Shown here: positions 8,373 through 19,028 of the stretch, one piece after another
Layout of the letters: each line of letters starts with the position of its first letter
Position numbering within the stretch: position 1 is the first letter of the stretch
Source: Chara braunii
Taxonomy: Eukaryota > Streptophyta > Charophyceae > Charales > Characeae
Assembly: GCA_003427395.1 (NCBI GenBank)
Contig: BFEA01000278.1
Coordinates: forward strand, 246,245 to 283,852
Reading direction: 5' to 3'
Length of the DNA stretch: 37,608 bases
The notes under the pieces: model-generated
Told to the model about the DNA's origin: nothing
Database searches by the model: none
The model's input: the letters and a program-made list of their open reading frames with translations, nothing else
Made by a program: the position numbers and the translations under genes

Positions 8373-9269
8373 CCTCTTCTGAGCACATTCAGTTGCTGTT
8401 AGAATGGCACGTCGCATACTTGTCACGCAGCCTAGCGTAGTGCACGTACAAAGACATAATATTACGCATGGGATATTAGGGGATCCGCAGGACTACCCAG
8501 CGGGGCATGTACAAGGGGAGTATCGCATTCAGAGGGGTAGGGGCTTGAGGGGTGGAGCATCACTCTGTGAAGGTATGATTTATGGAAGGCAGCGGGGGTC
8601 AATGTAGGCAATGGGAGTCCATGTAGGGAGTGAATGCAGAGTAGGGATGTGCTCTACCTTGAGTTGCGGTTGGTGGGATCAGGTCATGGGGTGGTCCAAT
8701 TCAAGGGGGCGAACAAGAGGAGATAGGGAGATTATCTTTTTCTTCTTTGTTATTTTCTAAGGGGGATTGTTCTGCACTGGGTGGTCCAATTCACGGGGGC
8801 GAGATAGGGATAAGCGGGGTTATTGGGAGTTCTTATCCAAAAGCCCTCAGCCCTAAAAAAAAGGGGTCTTCACAGGTCTCCTCATGGAGTACATGCGCAC
8901 AAGAACATCCCAAAGATTGTGAACAACTTGAATTATTATTATTTTTAATTATTATTAAAGAAAAAGAAACTCAGTAAATTTTTTTACCACAAAAAAGGAG
9001 TGGCCGGGAATTGCTCAACAAACAAGCCGGGAAGAAAATACTGGGACCATTAACCAGTTTTGGTGCAGGTGTTGGGAATCGAGTCCAGAGGCAAAATTGC
9101 CCAAAATAGGACTGTTGTCGTCACTATCTGCAACCCTCGCAATGTAATAGCCACAAGGTGAATGATCGCGAAGTTGCTACCTCGGACACATTCCTGCAAC
9201 ATGAAGTCAGGGTCCTCCTCGTATTTTTGGAAACTATGCGGGAGGCACGAAAATGAGTTATAATTGCTC
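8373..9269. other. No gene recognised; spaced direct repeat
   Basis: GTGGTCCAATTCA followed by GGGGGCGA and GAGATAGGGA occurs at about 8690-8730 and again at about 8780-8812, a 90-bp offset. It looks like an old tandem duplication. Otherwise I see nothing supportable before the LTR of gypsy-1. Confidence 0.4.
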
Positions 9270-9273
9270 TATG
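9270..9273. repeat. Target-site duplication TATG, left copy (gypsy-1)
   Basis: TATG directly precedes the left LTR. The same four bases directly follow the right LTR at 17354-17357. Ty3/gypsy elements usually make 4-6-bp duplications. The match supports one intact integration event. Confidence 0.6.
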
Positions 9274-10195
9274 TGCGAGGCCACTGCCTCTATGAGCCCC
9301 ATTCGGCCCCTTTTTGGGAGCCTGTCGGTCGCCCTAAGTGAAGGCAGGCTCGACGAGGCCCCTCAGGGCCTTATTTCGGCCTATGCGCAACTAAGGAAAT
9401 TCAGGCAGTTGAGTAGCGCCAGTTGGTTGAGAGAACCCAGGCCCTGGGCCGCCTGTGTGAATGAATGGAAAGCAGGCCCTGGGCTGGATACAGGTACTGG
9501 GCCAAACATATGCCAAAGGCAGTTGGGCACATGCAACCACATCAGGCCCGAGGCCTGTTCTCGATCGTGTTGGGGCTCAGGCTACCGGGGCCTACTAGAA
9601 GCTTCTTGGGACTGGATGCAGGCAGGCCACTTCGATATAGCAAAGGGCCTGCCTCCTCATTCGGCATTCGGGTGTTGGCTGCATGCTGCGCAAGCGCTGC
9701 TGCGCTATTTGCTAGCTGGTGCCCACGCGCTCACGGGCGAGCAGGGAAGGAACAGGCAGCCATAGCCGAGCTGCGCTGCTGCAAGCTGGGTGTGGCGCAG
9801 GGTGGTCCTTGGGTGCATGTGGCATCTGTGTGCTGGGAACGAGGTCATGAGTGGAACGAGAGACATACCTGGTGTTGGAAGCGTGCGGCATTGGCCGCTA
9901 TATGCTCGTACTTCGGTGAAGTTGTTGTCGTCATCTTCGGCATTGTAGTATAGGCTAGATAGGATCTGCCATCTATAGTCTGGGCGCCGAGCGCCAGATA
10001 CGATATCAACATTGGTTCTGCGTTGATGATGATGATGGGACTATTTCAACATTGTCAATTATGAATTCTTGGTGTGCTCTTATTTGGTGAAACTCGTGAT
10101 GCAATTCTGTTGTTGGTTCGAGGTCACGACTATCTGGTCTCATATGTATGATGCTGTTTGATTGATGAAGTTCGATATTGCTCATCTTCCTTTTA
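9274..10195 (+). repeat. gypsy-1 5' LTR
   Basis: 922 bp, beginning TGCGAGGCCACTGCC and ending TTCCTTTTA, where the right LTR ends TTCCTTGCA. It is collinear with the right LTR and carries a net 13 extra bases in a GCTGCGC-rich slippage stretch near 9690. Visible differences from the right LTR are mostly C/T or G/A transitions. I cannot identify a TATA box with confidence. Confidence 0.9.
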
Positions 10196-10198
10196 ATT

Positions 10199-10210
10199 TG
10201 GTATCGGAGC
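10199..10210 (+). promoter_or_regulatory. Primer-binding site, initiator-Met tRNA type
   Basis: TGGTATCGGAGC lies three bases after the 5' LTR. It differs at one position from TGGTATCAGAGC, the common plant retrotransposon site complementary to the 3' end of initiator methionine tRNA. It would prime minus-strand DNA synthesis. Confidence 0.85.
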
Positions 10211-11473
10211 TGTGGTACGATTTGCGCTCATCTGACGCTTGTCTTCTGCCTTATGCGGTACGTACATCCGGTCTGCTTGGCGAGTTTGGCCGTAGGTGGT
10301 GTCTAGTGAGGAAGGCGGAGACAAGGGTAGGCTACCCGGGAGGTGAGGGGATTACCTGGAAGGCTACGGTGTGTATATTGGGTGTTCACAGTGTGATGAG
10401 AACTATCTGGTGGTTGATTGATGCTAAGGTGGATCGACGAAATAAGGCTGGTTCTTTCGATGCAGTGTCTGGTCATCGCAATCGCCATCAGGTCATCTGG
10501 TGAGAATATATGTGGTTGGGGGCAGCTATATCGAGGTACGTTGCTCTTAACCTTATCTATCCTCTTCATCACTTCTTACCGTGAGGTTGTGAGTTTCATC
10601 TTGAGAGTCCTCTCATGTGAGGTGTTGTGTGCGCTCAACCTCGAGAGTCGACGTTCTTCCTGTGGAGCATTTGGAAGGAGAGGGTGGTGCTTTCTGAAGG
10701 GCCCTGGACGAAGCACTGGGTCACGATCACCATGCCAACCCACCGGGAGTAGAGCACGCATGCTTTGCTGCTTTGTCCTTGTCTGCTTGCTGCGCTCATA
10801 GAAGGGGTACAGAAGAGCAGGCCAACTCTATGGGGAGACGAGTATCGGGCGTCTATAAATAAACACCAGCAGGGGAAACCATTGGTTGTGATCGTCGTCC
10901 TGCTGCGACGTAAAATAATTCCTGATGTCACTTGGGGGCGGACGTTAAATTGCCTCTTGATCAGCCAGTTGGTGTAAGGCTCGCTGCATTCGAGGATAAA
11001 CAAGGTGCAGGGCTGGCCAACTCAGCAGTTACTCGAGGCACACGGGTGGGCCGTGTGCACACCTTTAGTCACGCACGCTACCGGAGCGCTCAGGGACGTT
11101 GACGTTAAGTGACAATCAAGTGGGATTGGGGGAAAGGGTAGATTCCACGTGATAAGTTTGAGAAACATTCCATGCTGTGAATAAACCTAACAAATGACAT
11201 TATTTTTATTTTGATTAGTTAGATGTACAACCATTGACATCTGACAGACAACATAGTTTAGAACTGTTGATTGTTCATTGTGCTTCTGTTTGCGGACTAA
11301 TCAAAGTAGAGTAGTGTTATCTGTAGGAGTCTGCACTTTCTTGTTGGACCCAAATGTATCTACTCCGAATCAGCCACCAATTAATTATTTATTTATCTTA
11401 AATTGGTCTGGGCATTACGCTGTGGTAGGTACTTATTGTAACCTAGTGCAGATTGTGCTCAGTGCTGTAGCTT
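10211..11473 (+). other. gypsy-1 leader, apparently non-coding
   Basis: About 1.26 kb separates the PBS from the gag frame. No frame in it resembles a retroelement protein. CTATAAATAAA at 10853-10863 resembles a TATA box or poly(A) signal inside the leader. Long leaders with packaging and dimerisation signals are usual in plant gypsy elements, and a nested insertion is also possible. Confidence 0.5.
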
Positions 11474-12739
11474 ATGAGCGATAGGGAGGAACAACAAACA
11501 GACGATCGGATCCTGCAATCAGCAAGACGCCCAATTGCCCACTTGGCATTAGGACCAGAGGGCGGTAGATACCTGTTCCGGCAGCGTAGGGAGAGGCTGC
11601 AACAGCAGCAGAGAGCTAGGGACGCAGAAGCCAGCAGAGCTTTAGCAAGTGAAGCCGTTGCTTGAGTAGCCATGGTTAGCGCTGCACAACAAACCTCTCA
11701 GGCTGGGAGTTCATGAACTGTAGGGTCAACTGCGGCGCAGACCCAGAGTAAGTCGGCTGGCGTAATGGCAAATCAGTCAACTGTGTTGTCACCTGAGGAG
11801 ATCGCCATACAACAGGCTGTCGTGCAAGAGGCACAACTACAGAAGGCTTTAGGGGAGATAAAGGCGGAGAAAGAGAGAATGATTAGAAGAGTGGCCAGGA
11901 TGCAGCGAAGAGAAGCGGACGTCAGGCAGTTAGAGGAAATGCATCGGACCAATATGGATGTGGATGTGAGGGTAGTTCGGACGGCCCTGCTAGGAGTCAT
12001 AGAGACGCAGGACCATCAGACTGCTGGACATTCAGCAGAGTTTAGTCTGGTTGGTTGGACGATTGCAGACGACTCCATTACGTTAGGGCCTGGTCCCTGG
12101 CCCGTGGCACATCCTCTTCCTCCTGTCCCACCGGTTACTACGGTATCCCCATATGTAGCCCCGTCATCGGTTGCTATCGTTTCCCTGAGCATGCCGTTAT
12201 TAGGAGGGTTATTAGTAGGACCTAGTATTCAGATTCTTGTACAGTCAGTGTTATCCCAACCTCCGTCGCATGTTGCTATCAGTGGGCAATCTGTTGTCCC
12301 GCAACCTGTGCGGCCGCAGGGGACAGAACCTCAGCAGCAACAAGTGCAGGTTCAACCATCGAGTTGAACGACGACCCCAGTTGGGAACTAGTTCAGAGGC
12401 AGGCAGGCAGAGGGTGGAGTAGTCGTTGTCGTAACCCAACAAAAAGGTAAGGGGACTGGTAGACGCCGAGGAGACTCTTGGTCCAGGAGTCAAGTTGACC
12501 CCAATGCTCCTCCATAGGAGAAAGCGGGTCTCACAGAGGACGTGTGGAGAGACCGGTACACCCGACAAGCTTGTATTGGGTGTGGTCAATATGGCCATAA
12601 CCAATTCAAGTGTCGTAATAAGAAGGTTACCGAGAAGATCCCGCCTACTATGGGGCAAGCGATAGGATCCTCTGCTCCCGTTGGTAGCAATGTTGCCGGT
12701 ACTTCAGACATTGCACGGGGAAACACGTCGGGCCAGTAG
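11474..12739 (+). pseudogene. gypsy-1 gag, single frame with five stops
   Basis: One reading frame runs from 11474 to the TAG at 12737-12739 and is broken only by in-frame stops: TGA at about 11663, TGA at about 11714, TGA at 12365, and two TAGs before the zinc knuckle. Those stops fit single C-to-T changes. The N-terminal part has RRPIAHLALGPEGGRY. A charged helical stretch (from 11765; QKALGEIKAEKERMIRRVAR) is probably coiled coil. A proline/glutamine-rich linker follows, and then a zinc knuckle CIGCGQYGHNQFKC at 12572-12613, an exact CX2CX4HX4C. In the active ancestor Gag would form the particle and bind RNA. It is short for a gypsy Gag, so the start may lie upstream. Pol lies in the -1 frame. 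Confidence 0.8.
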
Positions 12740-12762
12740 GAATAGTAGTTGTTCCTGCTAGG
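12718..12762 (+). promoter_or_regulatory. Candidate -1 ribosomal frameshift signal, gag to pol
   Basis: GGGAAAC at 12718-12724 is read G GGA AAC in the gag frame, the exact phase needed for tandem -1 slippage. Eight bases later a stem forms between 12733-12742 (CCAGTAGGAA) and 12752-12762 (TTCCTGCTAGG). It has one G-U pair, one bulged A and a 9-nt loop. The gag stop TAG (12737-12739) is inside the stem. After a -1 slip the pol frame is open through 12769 into the protease. This matches the known layout of retroviral gag-pro sites. It has not been tested experimentally. Confidence 0.7.
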
Positions 12763-13677
12763 GTCGAGGTGGTGAATACACCCTCACCATCTCGAGAGAT
12801 GGCCCAAGCTACTGACTCCCCCGTCGTCCCGCGAACACATTCAGACCCATCGACCCTCTGTTCGATGAATGTGTTTGAGTCCTTAGAGGAGCTAGAGGAG
12901 GAGTGGTCTAAATCAGACCCACTAGCTTCTTGGACGGCACTAGTCAAAGCTCCTAAGGGTGAGATGTTCGTCAGTGAGGTAGTCATCGGCGGTCGTAAGA
13001 CCGGGGCCTATTATGACACTTGCTCGACGAGGAATTTTATTAGTCGCGCGTGTGTTGAGAGGCTGCGCTTACAGGGGCGAGTGCAGCGCTTGAGTCGACC
13101 TGTGAAGTTGACCTGTGCCAACAAACAACGCATGGTAGTTAACGACTACCTTCAGGACGTTGAGTGCCTGTTCTCATACGCGGGAGGGGAATTGAGGCAT
13201 CGTGTCTCATTCCTGGTGAGCGACGATCTCCCCATGGACATCTTGTTAGGTATGTACTACCTCTCGGTTGCACAACCCCAGTTCGACTGGGATCGAAAAG
13301 TGGTCAAACACACTTTGCGAGGTGGAGGGACCGCCAGATTACATAATTTCAAAGCTAGTAATCTGATTGAGTCCCATGGATGCATTTATGCGGCCGCATT
13401 CTATAATTATTATAAGCAACATCAGGAGGAGGGCATGTACCTAGTTTACGTCTCTGTTGCAGGCGAGCCGGTGAAAATGTCACTGGAGATAGAGGGAGTA
13501 GTTGCCAAATACCCTGATCTATTTGAAGAGCCAACAGGGGTTGTTGATAGGGAGGTCGTCCACGCTATAGAGATTATCCCAGGATCTAGCATTCCGAAGG
13601 GTAGGATCTATATGATGTCTCCAGGCGAGCTTGATGAGCTTCGCCGCCAACTCAAGGAACTCATAGAGAAGGGTTGA
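12724..13677 (+). pseudogene. gypsy-1 pol: linker and aspartic protease
   Basis: The pol frame is open from the frameshift site to a TGA at 13675-13677. The retropepsin-like region has AYYDTCSTRNFIS, with the catalytic aspartate at 13015-13017. The usual DTG or DSG is DTC here, so the active-site glycine is lost. The second half has DILLGMYYL, equivalent to the conserved ILG motif. The active enzyme would cleave Gag-Pol. The segment continues directly into RT: the premature stop falls within what is normally a GWI-type motif, and a G-to-A change at a tryptophan codon explains it. Confidence 0.8.
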
Positions 13678-14270
13678 ATCCGATTGAGTGTCTTCCCTTA
13701 TGGGTCTCCAGTCCTATTCGTTCCAAAGAAGGGACGCACGTTGAGGATGTGCATTGATTATAGGGGCCTCAATGCCATCACAGTGAAGAACAGGGAGCCC
13801 CTACCGCGCATCGACGATCTGCTAGATAGAGTGCAAGGGTGTCGGTACTTCAGTAAGATAGATCTGAAGTCCGGGTACCATCGGATTGCAATCCGGCCTG
13901 AGGATCAGCACAAAACCGCCTTTTAGACCAGGTACAGTCTGTACGAGTTTGTGGTGATGCCATTTGGCCTGTGCAATGCTCCTGGCACCTTTCAACACGC
14001 TATGAATCCGATTTTTCATGACTACTTGGACAAGTTTGTCGTCGTGTACCTCAATGACATACTTATCTTCAGTAGGACTGTCGAGGAGCACGTGGCACAC
14101 TTAGATAAATTCCTTAGTCTCCTTCGTCAGCACAAGTTCAAGATTAACGGTGAGAAGTGCGAATTTGGGCGCACCCGTATCTTGTACTTGGGTCATAAGA
14201 TTTCCGCGAATGGGTTAAAGTCTGATGACGCGAAGGTGACCAGCATTCGTGATTGGCCACGTTCCTCAGT
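13678..14270 (+). pseudogene. gypsy-1 pol: reverse transcriptase
   Basis: Clear Ty3/gypsy RT blocks follow in order: [69 protein letters not shown] and the active site YLNDILIF at 14047-14058. The normal YxDD motif is YLND here because of AAT in place of an aspartate codon, which would abolish polymerisation. A TAG at 13924-13926 also breaks the domain. Near 14255-14270 the reading frame changes by one (from RDWPRSS in one frame to TEMRSFLGM in the next), so a single-base indel lies there. Confidence 0.88.
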
Positions 14271-15060
14271 ATGTGACCGAGATGAGATCTTTCTTAGGGA
14301 TGACAAGCTACTATAGGACATTCGTCAAGAACTATAGCATAGTGGCCGCTCCTTTGACTGATCTAACCCGCCTTTACACCCCATGGGAGTGGACAGACAA
14401 GTGCGAGGCTGCTTTCAGACATCTGAAGCATGCGTTGACACATTATGAGGTCCTGAAACTTCCCGATCCTGACGAGCCATTTGTGGTTACCACGGATGCT
14501 AGCCAATATGGCATTGGCGCCGTACTTGCACAGCAGGAGGGGCCAAAGTTGAGGCCAGTCGAGTACATGCCCAAGAAAATGTCGTCTCAAAAGTTGGCAA
14601 AGTCCACCTATGAGAAGGAACTCTATGCGGTGTTCAAGGCTTTGACCAATTGGAGGCACTATCTCATTGGGAGGTTCTTCATTCTCAGGACTGATCATCA
14701 GACCGTGAGGTGGATGAGAACACAACCGGTGCTCTCTAACGCTCTAAAGCGTTGGATCGAAGTCATTGAGCAATATGACTTTGACCCGCAGTACCTGGAA
14801 GGGGAGTACAACAAGGTTGTCGATGCCTTGTCGCGTAGACCTGATTTTTTAGGTGCGCTAATAACTGAGTTCGATCTGACGGACGATGTAACTCACTCTT
14901 TGGTGGAAGCCTATCGCGAGGACCAGTTTATGTCTGAGATCATACGCAGACTACAGGCGAAGGACAAAAAAACTTATGTCGAATTTGAGTTGGTCAACGA
15001 CTTGCTGTTCCTTGAGAAGGCTGGGAATAAACGATTGTGTGTTCCAAATAGAGAGTCTTT
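14271..15060 (+). pseudogene. gypsy-1 pol: RNase H
   Basis: An open segment carries SFLGMTSYYRTFVKNYS (the connection) and then RNase H. TTDASQYGIGAVL supplies the first catalytic Asp, STYEKELYAV the Glu and LRTDHQTVRW the next Asp. It ends KVVDALSRRPD, the typical C-terminal block. All catalytic acidic residues that I can place are present. It would degrade the RNA strand of the RNA/DNA hybrid. No break occurs inside this domain. Confidence 0.88.
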
Positions 15061-15865
15061 GCGTAGTTTGTTTTTAGGTGAGTGTCATGATATCACCGGG
15101 CATTTTGGGTACAAGAAGACCGTAGCCAATTTGTTGCAGCAGTTCTAGTGGCCTACGATGATGCGAGATGCCCAACTGTACGTGGAGACCTGTCAGGTCT
15201 GTCATAGGGACAAGCCACGTACTCAGGCTCCTCTTGGGCTTTTGAAGCCCCTTCCGATTCCGGAAAGGCCTGGTGAGCGCCTGTCCATGGATTTCATGGA
15301 TACGCTGGTCACCAGTAAGAGTGGGATGAGACACATCTTCGTCATGGTGGATAGGTTTAGTAAGTATGCTAGATTAGTGGCCATGCCGGAGACTGCGAAG
15401 ACCGAGTACGTCATCAGATTGTTTAAAGAGAACTGGGTCAGGGATTTTGGTTTGCCCAAATCCATAGTTAGTGATAGGGATGTCCGATTCACTAGTGAGT
15501 TGTGGAAGGCCGCTGCTGCGGAGCAGGGAACCCAGTTGCAGATGACCTCTGGAAACCACCCAGAGGCCAACGGCCAGGCCGAGCAACTGAACCGCGCTGT
15601 ACAACACCTGTTGAGGCATTACATCAAGCCCAACCAGGTGGACTGGGATGAGAAGCTGGCTCGCATCGCCAGCTTGTACAACAACGTTGTACACAACGCT
15701 ACCGGAGTGAGCCCAAACAGTTTACTGTTGACTTTCAAGCCTAGACTGCCCTTAGACTTCCTTCTTCCTGAGAATCAGTCAACTGCTGCACCATGTATCA
15801 TAGAATTTGCCTATGGGTATGAACAGAAGATGCAGCAGGCGGTAGAACAAATGCAGAAAGCATAG
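15061..15865 (+). pseudogene. gypsy-1 pol: integrase
   Basis: The zinc-binding HHCC motif is seen as ECHDITGHFG and CQVCH, with a TAG (15146-15148) between the two halves. The DDE core is complete: Asp at 15290 (SMDFMD), Asp at 15473 (VSDRD) and Glu at 15581, with 35 residues between the last two (D,D35E). A second TAG at 15863-15865 ends the segment at QMQKA. Both TAGs fit CAG codons changed by one C-to-T. The active enzyme would insert the cDNA into chromatin. Confidence 0.9.
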
Positions 15866-16407
15866 GCGGCAATGATAAAGTCTGAAAATAAACACCGCCG
15901 CCCTTCTACATTTCAGGTTGGGGACAGAGTCTGGGTAACGTCCTCAGAACGAGGACGGGAGTACGGGATTTCCCGCAACCTTATGCCTCGGTACTTTGGG
16001 CCTTGGGAAGTCTTAGACGTTGTTGGGACTGATCCGGATGGGCCATCTTACGTAGTTCGGATCCCTGGTCATCTTCGCACTTACCCTGTCTTTCACGCCT
16101 CCAAACTTGCACCTTTCAAGGAAACAGATGAGTTTCCTTCTCGTCGCTCAATGCTGTCCCCAACCTGGATGGAGAAGTCAATATTGATGACATAGTGGAT
16201 GACAGGGAGCTGCCAGTTCCGAGACCCACAGGCAGGGGACGTCCTCCGAAGCCGAAGCTGCAGTACCGCGTTCGGTTTCGACATCATACTGATCTAAAGG
16301 AGGACCGCTGGTTCACCCAGGAGGAACTCATGCAGACCGCTCCGCAAGTTGTAGCCCACTACGAGAAATCTCTACAGAAAGGAAAGTGCCCGATGGTCGA
16401 AGACTGA
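15866..16407 (+). pseudogene. gypsy-1 pol: integrase C-terminus and chromodomain
   Basis: The GPY/F-type module is present: FQVGDRVWVTSSE, then RYFGPWEVLDVVG, then YPVFHASKLAPF. A frameshift near 16140-16165 moves the reading frame. The new frame continues NIDDIVDDRELPVPRP, then KLQYRVRFRHH and DRWFTQEELMQ, a chromodomain-like tail that in chromoviruses steers integration to marked nucleosomes. The frame ends at a TGA at 16405-16407, just before the polypurine tract, so this is the true C-terminus. Confidence 0.85.
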
Positions 16408-16431
16408 GCTTCTCACAGGACTGTTGAAGCT

Positions 16432-16444
16432 AAGGAGGAGGGAA
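16432..16444 (+). promoter_or_regulatory. Polypurine tract of gypsy-1
   Basis: AAGGAGGAGGGAA directly precedes the TG of the 3' LTR. In LTR elements this tract resists RNase H and primes plus-strand DNA synthesis. Confidence 0.85.
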
Positions 16445-17353
16445 TGCGAGGCCACTGCCTCCATGAGCCCCATTCGGCCCCTTTTTGGGAGCCTGTCGGC
16501 CGCCCTAAGTGAAGGTAGGCTCGACGAGGCCCCTCAGGGCCTTATTTCGGCCTATGCGCAACTAAGGAAATTCAGGCAGTTGCGCAACGCCAGTTGGTTG
16601 AGGAAACCCAGGCCCTGGGCCGCCTGTGTGAATGAATGGAAAGCAGGCCCTGGGCTGGATACGGGTACTGGGCCAAACATATGCCAAAGGCAGTTGGGCA
16701 CATGCAACCACATCAGGCCCGAGGCTTGTTCTCGATCGTGCTGGGCCTCAGGCTACTGGGGCCTATTGGAGGCTTCTTGGGACTGGACACAGGCAGGCCA
16801 CTTCGATATAGCAAAGGGTCTGCCTCCTCATTCGACATTCGGGTGCTGGCTGCATGCTGCGCTATTTGCTGGCTGGAGTCCACGAGCTCACGGGCGAGCA
16901 GGGAAGGAGCAGACAACCATAGTCGAGTTGCGCTGCTGTAAGCTGGGTGTGGCGCAGGGTGGTCCTTGGGTGCATATGGCATCTGTGTGTTGGGGAACGA
17001 GGTCGTGAGTGAAGCGAGAGACATACCTGGTGCTGGAAGCGTGCGGCATTGGTCGCTATATGCTCGTTCTTCGGTGAAGTTGTTGTCGTCATCTTCGACA
17101 TTGTAGTATAGGCTAGATAGGATCTGCCATTTGTAGTCTGGGGGTCGAGCGCCAGATAGGATATCAACATTGGTTCTTCGTTGATGATGATGATGAGACT
17201 ATTTCAGCATTATCAATTATGAACTCTTGGTGTGCTCTTATTTGGTGAAACTCATGATGCAATTTTGTTGTTGGTTCGAGGTCACGACTATCTGGTCTCA
17301 TATGTATGATGTTGTTTGATTGCTGAAGTTCGCTACTACTCATCTTCCTTGCA
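16445..17353 (+). repeat. gypsy-1 3' LTR
   Basis: 909 bp with TG...CA ends (TGCGAGG to CCTTGCA). It is collinear with the 5' LTR and 13 bp shorter because of one slippage difference. It defines the end of the element. TATG (17354-17357), matching the left flank, follows. Confidence 0.9.
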
Positions 17354-17357
17354 TATG

Positions 17358-18802
17358 GGCCAAGATACAGTTTCAAATTACAATTCAGGCAATGTATACA
17401 ACCCAGGTAAGGTGCCCAAAGTGCAATTGCAAACTCTATCTTGCCCAGTTGTGCAATTATAACTCGTTTTTGTGACTCTGCTAAAGTTACCGCAAATTTT
17501 TTATTTTTTTTGGGTCTCGCGCATTCCCCGGACATGCTAAAGATGCTGGCGGGTTTTGCCCAACAAGCCTGTCACTGGGCCCTTTTTGCTTTCTAATTTT
17601 TCAGTCTTTCATTTTCGTTGGCCTCAGTAGGATGGTGCCTTTGGTGGAGGGTGCCTGAGGCGGGGTCCTATTTGGCACCTAGGTCACAAATTTGTTTGAT
17701 TGGATACATGGCAATTTTTCGTAGTGCCCACTGCTCTCTTGGTATTAGTGGCGCAGTCGCCGGGTATACCCGGTCTAACCTGGGACCGCTTGCGCACGGT
17801 TGCACGTTGTCTGCCGCTTTCAGGCTGGCCCAGGTTTGGTTCCCAACGGTTTTCGGGAGTTATAATGAGGCGCAGGCAGACGATTGTGTATTTCTTGGCT
17901 CGGCTTCGTGGTGTATGTGTGATGCGCTTCCACTATGCAGCCTGACGAGATGTTGCGCTGTCTCGCTGCTTGCACATCCAGCGTCGATGGACTGGGTTCA
18001 TCTACTCCTATGTTGATTGGCGACGTGCGCTCGCCTGCGTTGGCTTTCCATTCCATCTTCAACCATCATTGGTGATTTTGTGGATCTGGCGGGTCCTTTA
18101 CTTGTGATGTCGTTGTTGTTATCGCCATCGTAAGTGATGATTGATTGGACTTCAGAGGTTCCAACAGTTGTTCGAGCTTCTTGAGCTTCCGACGATCCCC
18201 TTGCTCTTCCCCTTTTGCCTTGTTGTTTGTTTCTCTGTGTACGTTTGTCTTGTGCAGGCGGATTCACATGGAGAATGTGCAGAAGTATCGGGGGGACGCG
18301 TCTCTTCTTGATGATCGCCCTGGCACCTTCGGTGGTTCTGATTTGTTGTTTGTCTTCTCTGGCACGTTATTCGTAATGTTGCAAGTAATGGGTAGTTTTG
18401 GTAGTTGCTTATACAAAATGGCAAGGCTAATGTAGTGGTCATCTCATTCCAGTTGTATAGGTTTAGGATTCACTTCTAAACCTCCTGATGATAGTACTAG
18501 CGGGGAAGTTGAAATACGTAAGGGTATGGCCGTGTTGGATCGGCGGAGGTGTTGATCGGTTCCATTCGAAGTGAGGTCCTGTTCTAAGGTACTATCGTTC
18601 CGAGAATCCTTTATGGTTTTGAACTTCTTTCCACTTTGGCGTTGAGATTTCTCGTTGCTTGTCGACTCTTTTAACTTTTAAGCGTTCGTAATGGAATGAG
18701 TGCCTTGGTGTATTTGTTGTATTCATTCTCATGCTGATTATTGTTTTTGCCGAACAGTTCTATCATGCTGGTATGAGCAGACGCCTCGAGCAGCTCTCAG
18801 GT
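17358..18802. other. No gene recognised
   Basis: Several frames of 60-130 codons exist (for example 17618-18016 plus), but none shows a domain, a credible composition or conservation with anything else here. Codon-like patterning is absent. The stretch may be old non-coding DNA or eroded repeat. Confidence 0.4.
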
Positions 18803-18858
18803 TGGCTCCAATCAACTGTTGGAAACAAGGTCCAGCGTCCCTTGCAGAAAGTACATGA
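18803..18858 (-). mobile_element. LINE 3' UTR scrap
   Basis: AACTGTTGGAAACAAGGTCCAGCGTCCCTTG matches the minus-strand LINE tail of copy A (ACCTGCTGGAAAACGG, then GTCCAGCGTCCCTTATAC). Only about 55 bp is recognisable, with no poly(A) tail beside it. Confidence 0.5.
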
Positions 18859-19028
18859 TACAACAATGTGTGGAGGGTCATCTTTCTCTTCAGCCTTGAA
18901 TTGCCCGCCTACCATGATAACACTACCAGACCCCTTCCTAGGTCCTTGAATTTGGTCCTTGAAAACTTTTCCTGGTAGACTCAGCTAGAGTCGTCCTCAT
19001 TTTTGGTCATATGCTTTCCATTCATGTT

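Larger units (their letters stand above)
9274..17353 (+). mobile_element. gypsy-1: complete Ty3/gypsy chromodomain retrotransposon, inactive
   Basis: An 8.08-kb element in the order LTR, PBS, long leader, gag, pol (protease, RT, RNase H, integrase, chromodomain), polypurine tract, LTR. The two LTRs are collinear along their whole length and a 4-bp duplication flanks them, so the element inserted whole and has not been rearranged. gag and pol are each interrupted by in-frame stops, and pol has two frameshifts. The RT active site is also altered. The integrase-before-chromodomain order places it among chromovirus-type Metaviridae. Confidence 0.92.

Noticed and set aside
9050-9090. GGGAATCGAGTCC as a SINE B-box
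   Set aside because: No A-box upstream and no other copy nearby apart from a vague similarity at 1583-1611.
9253-9953. Frames of 170 and 162 codons, with near-copies at 16424-17008
   Set aside because: They lie in the two LTRs and repeat only because the LTRs do. LTRs of this class do not encode protein.
17740-17800. TGGCGCAGTCGCCGG as a tRNA A-box
   Set aside because: No B-box at a suitable distance.
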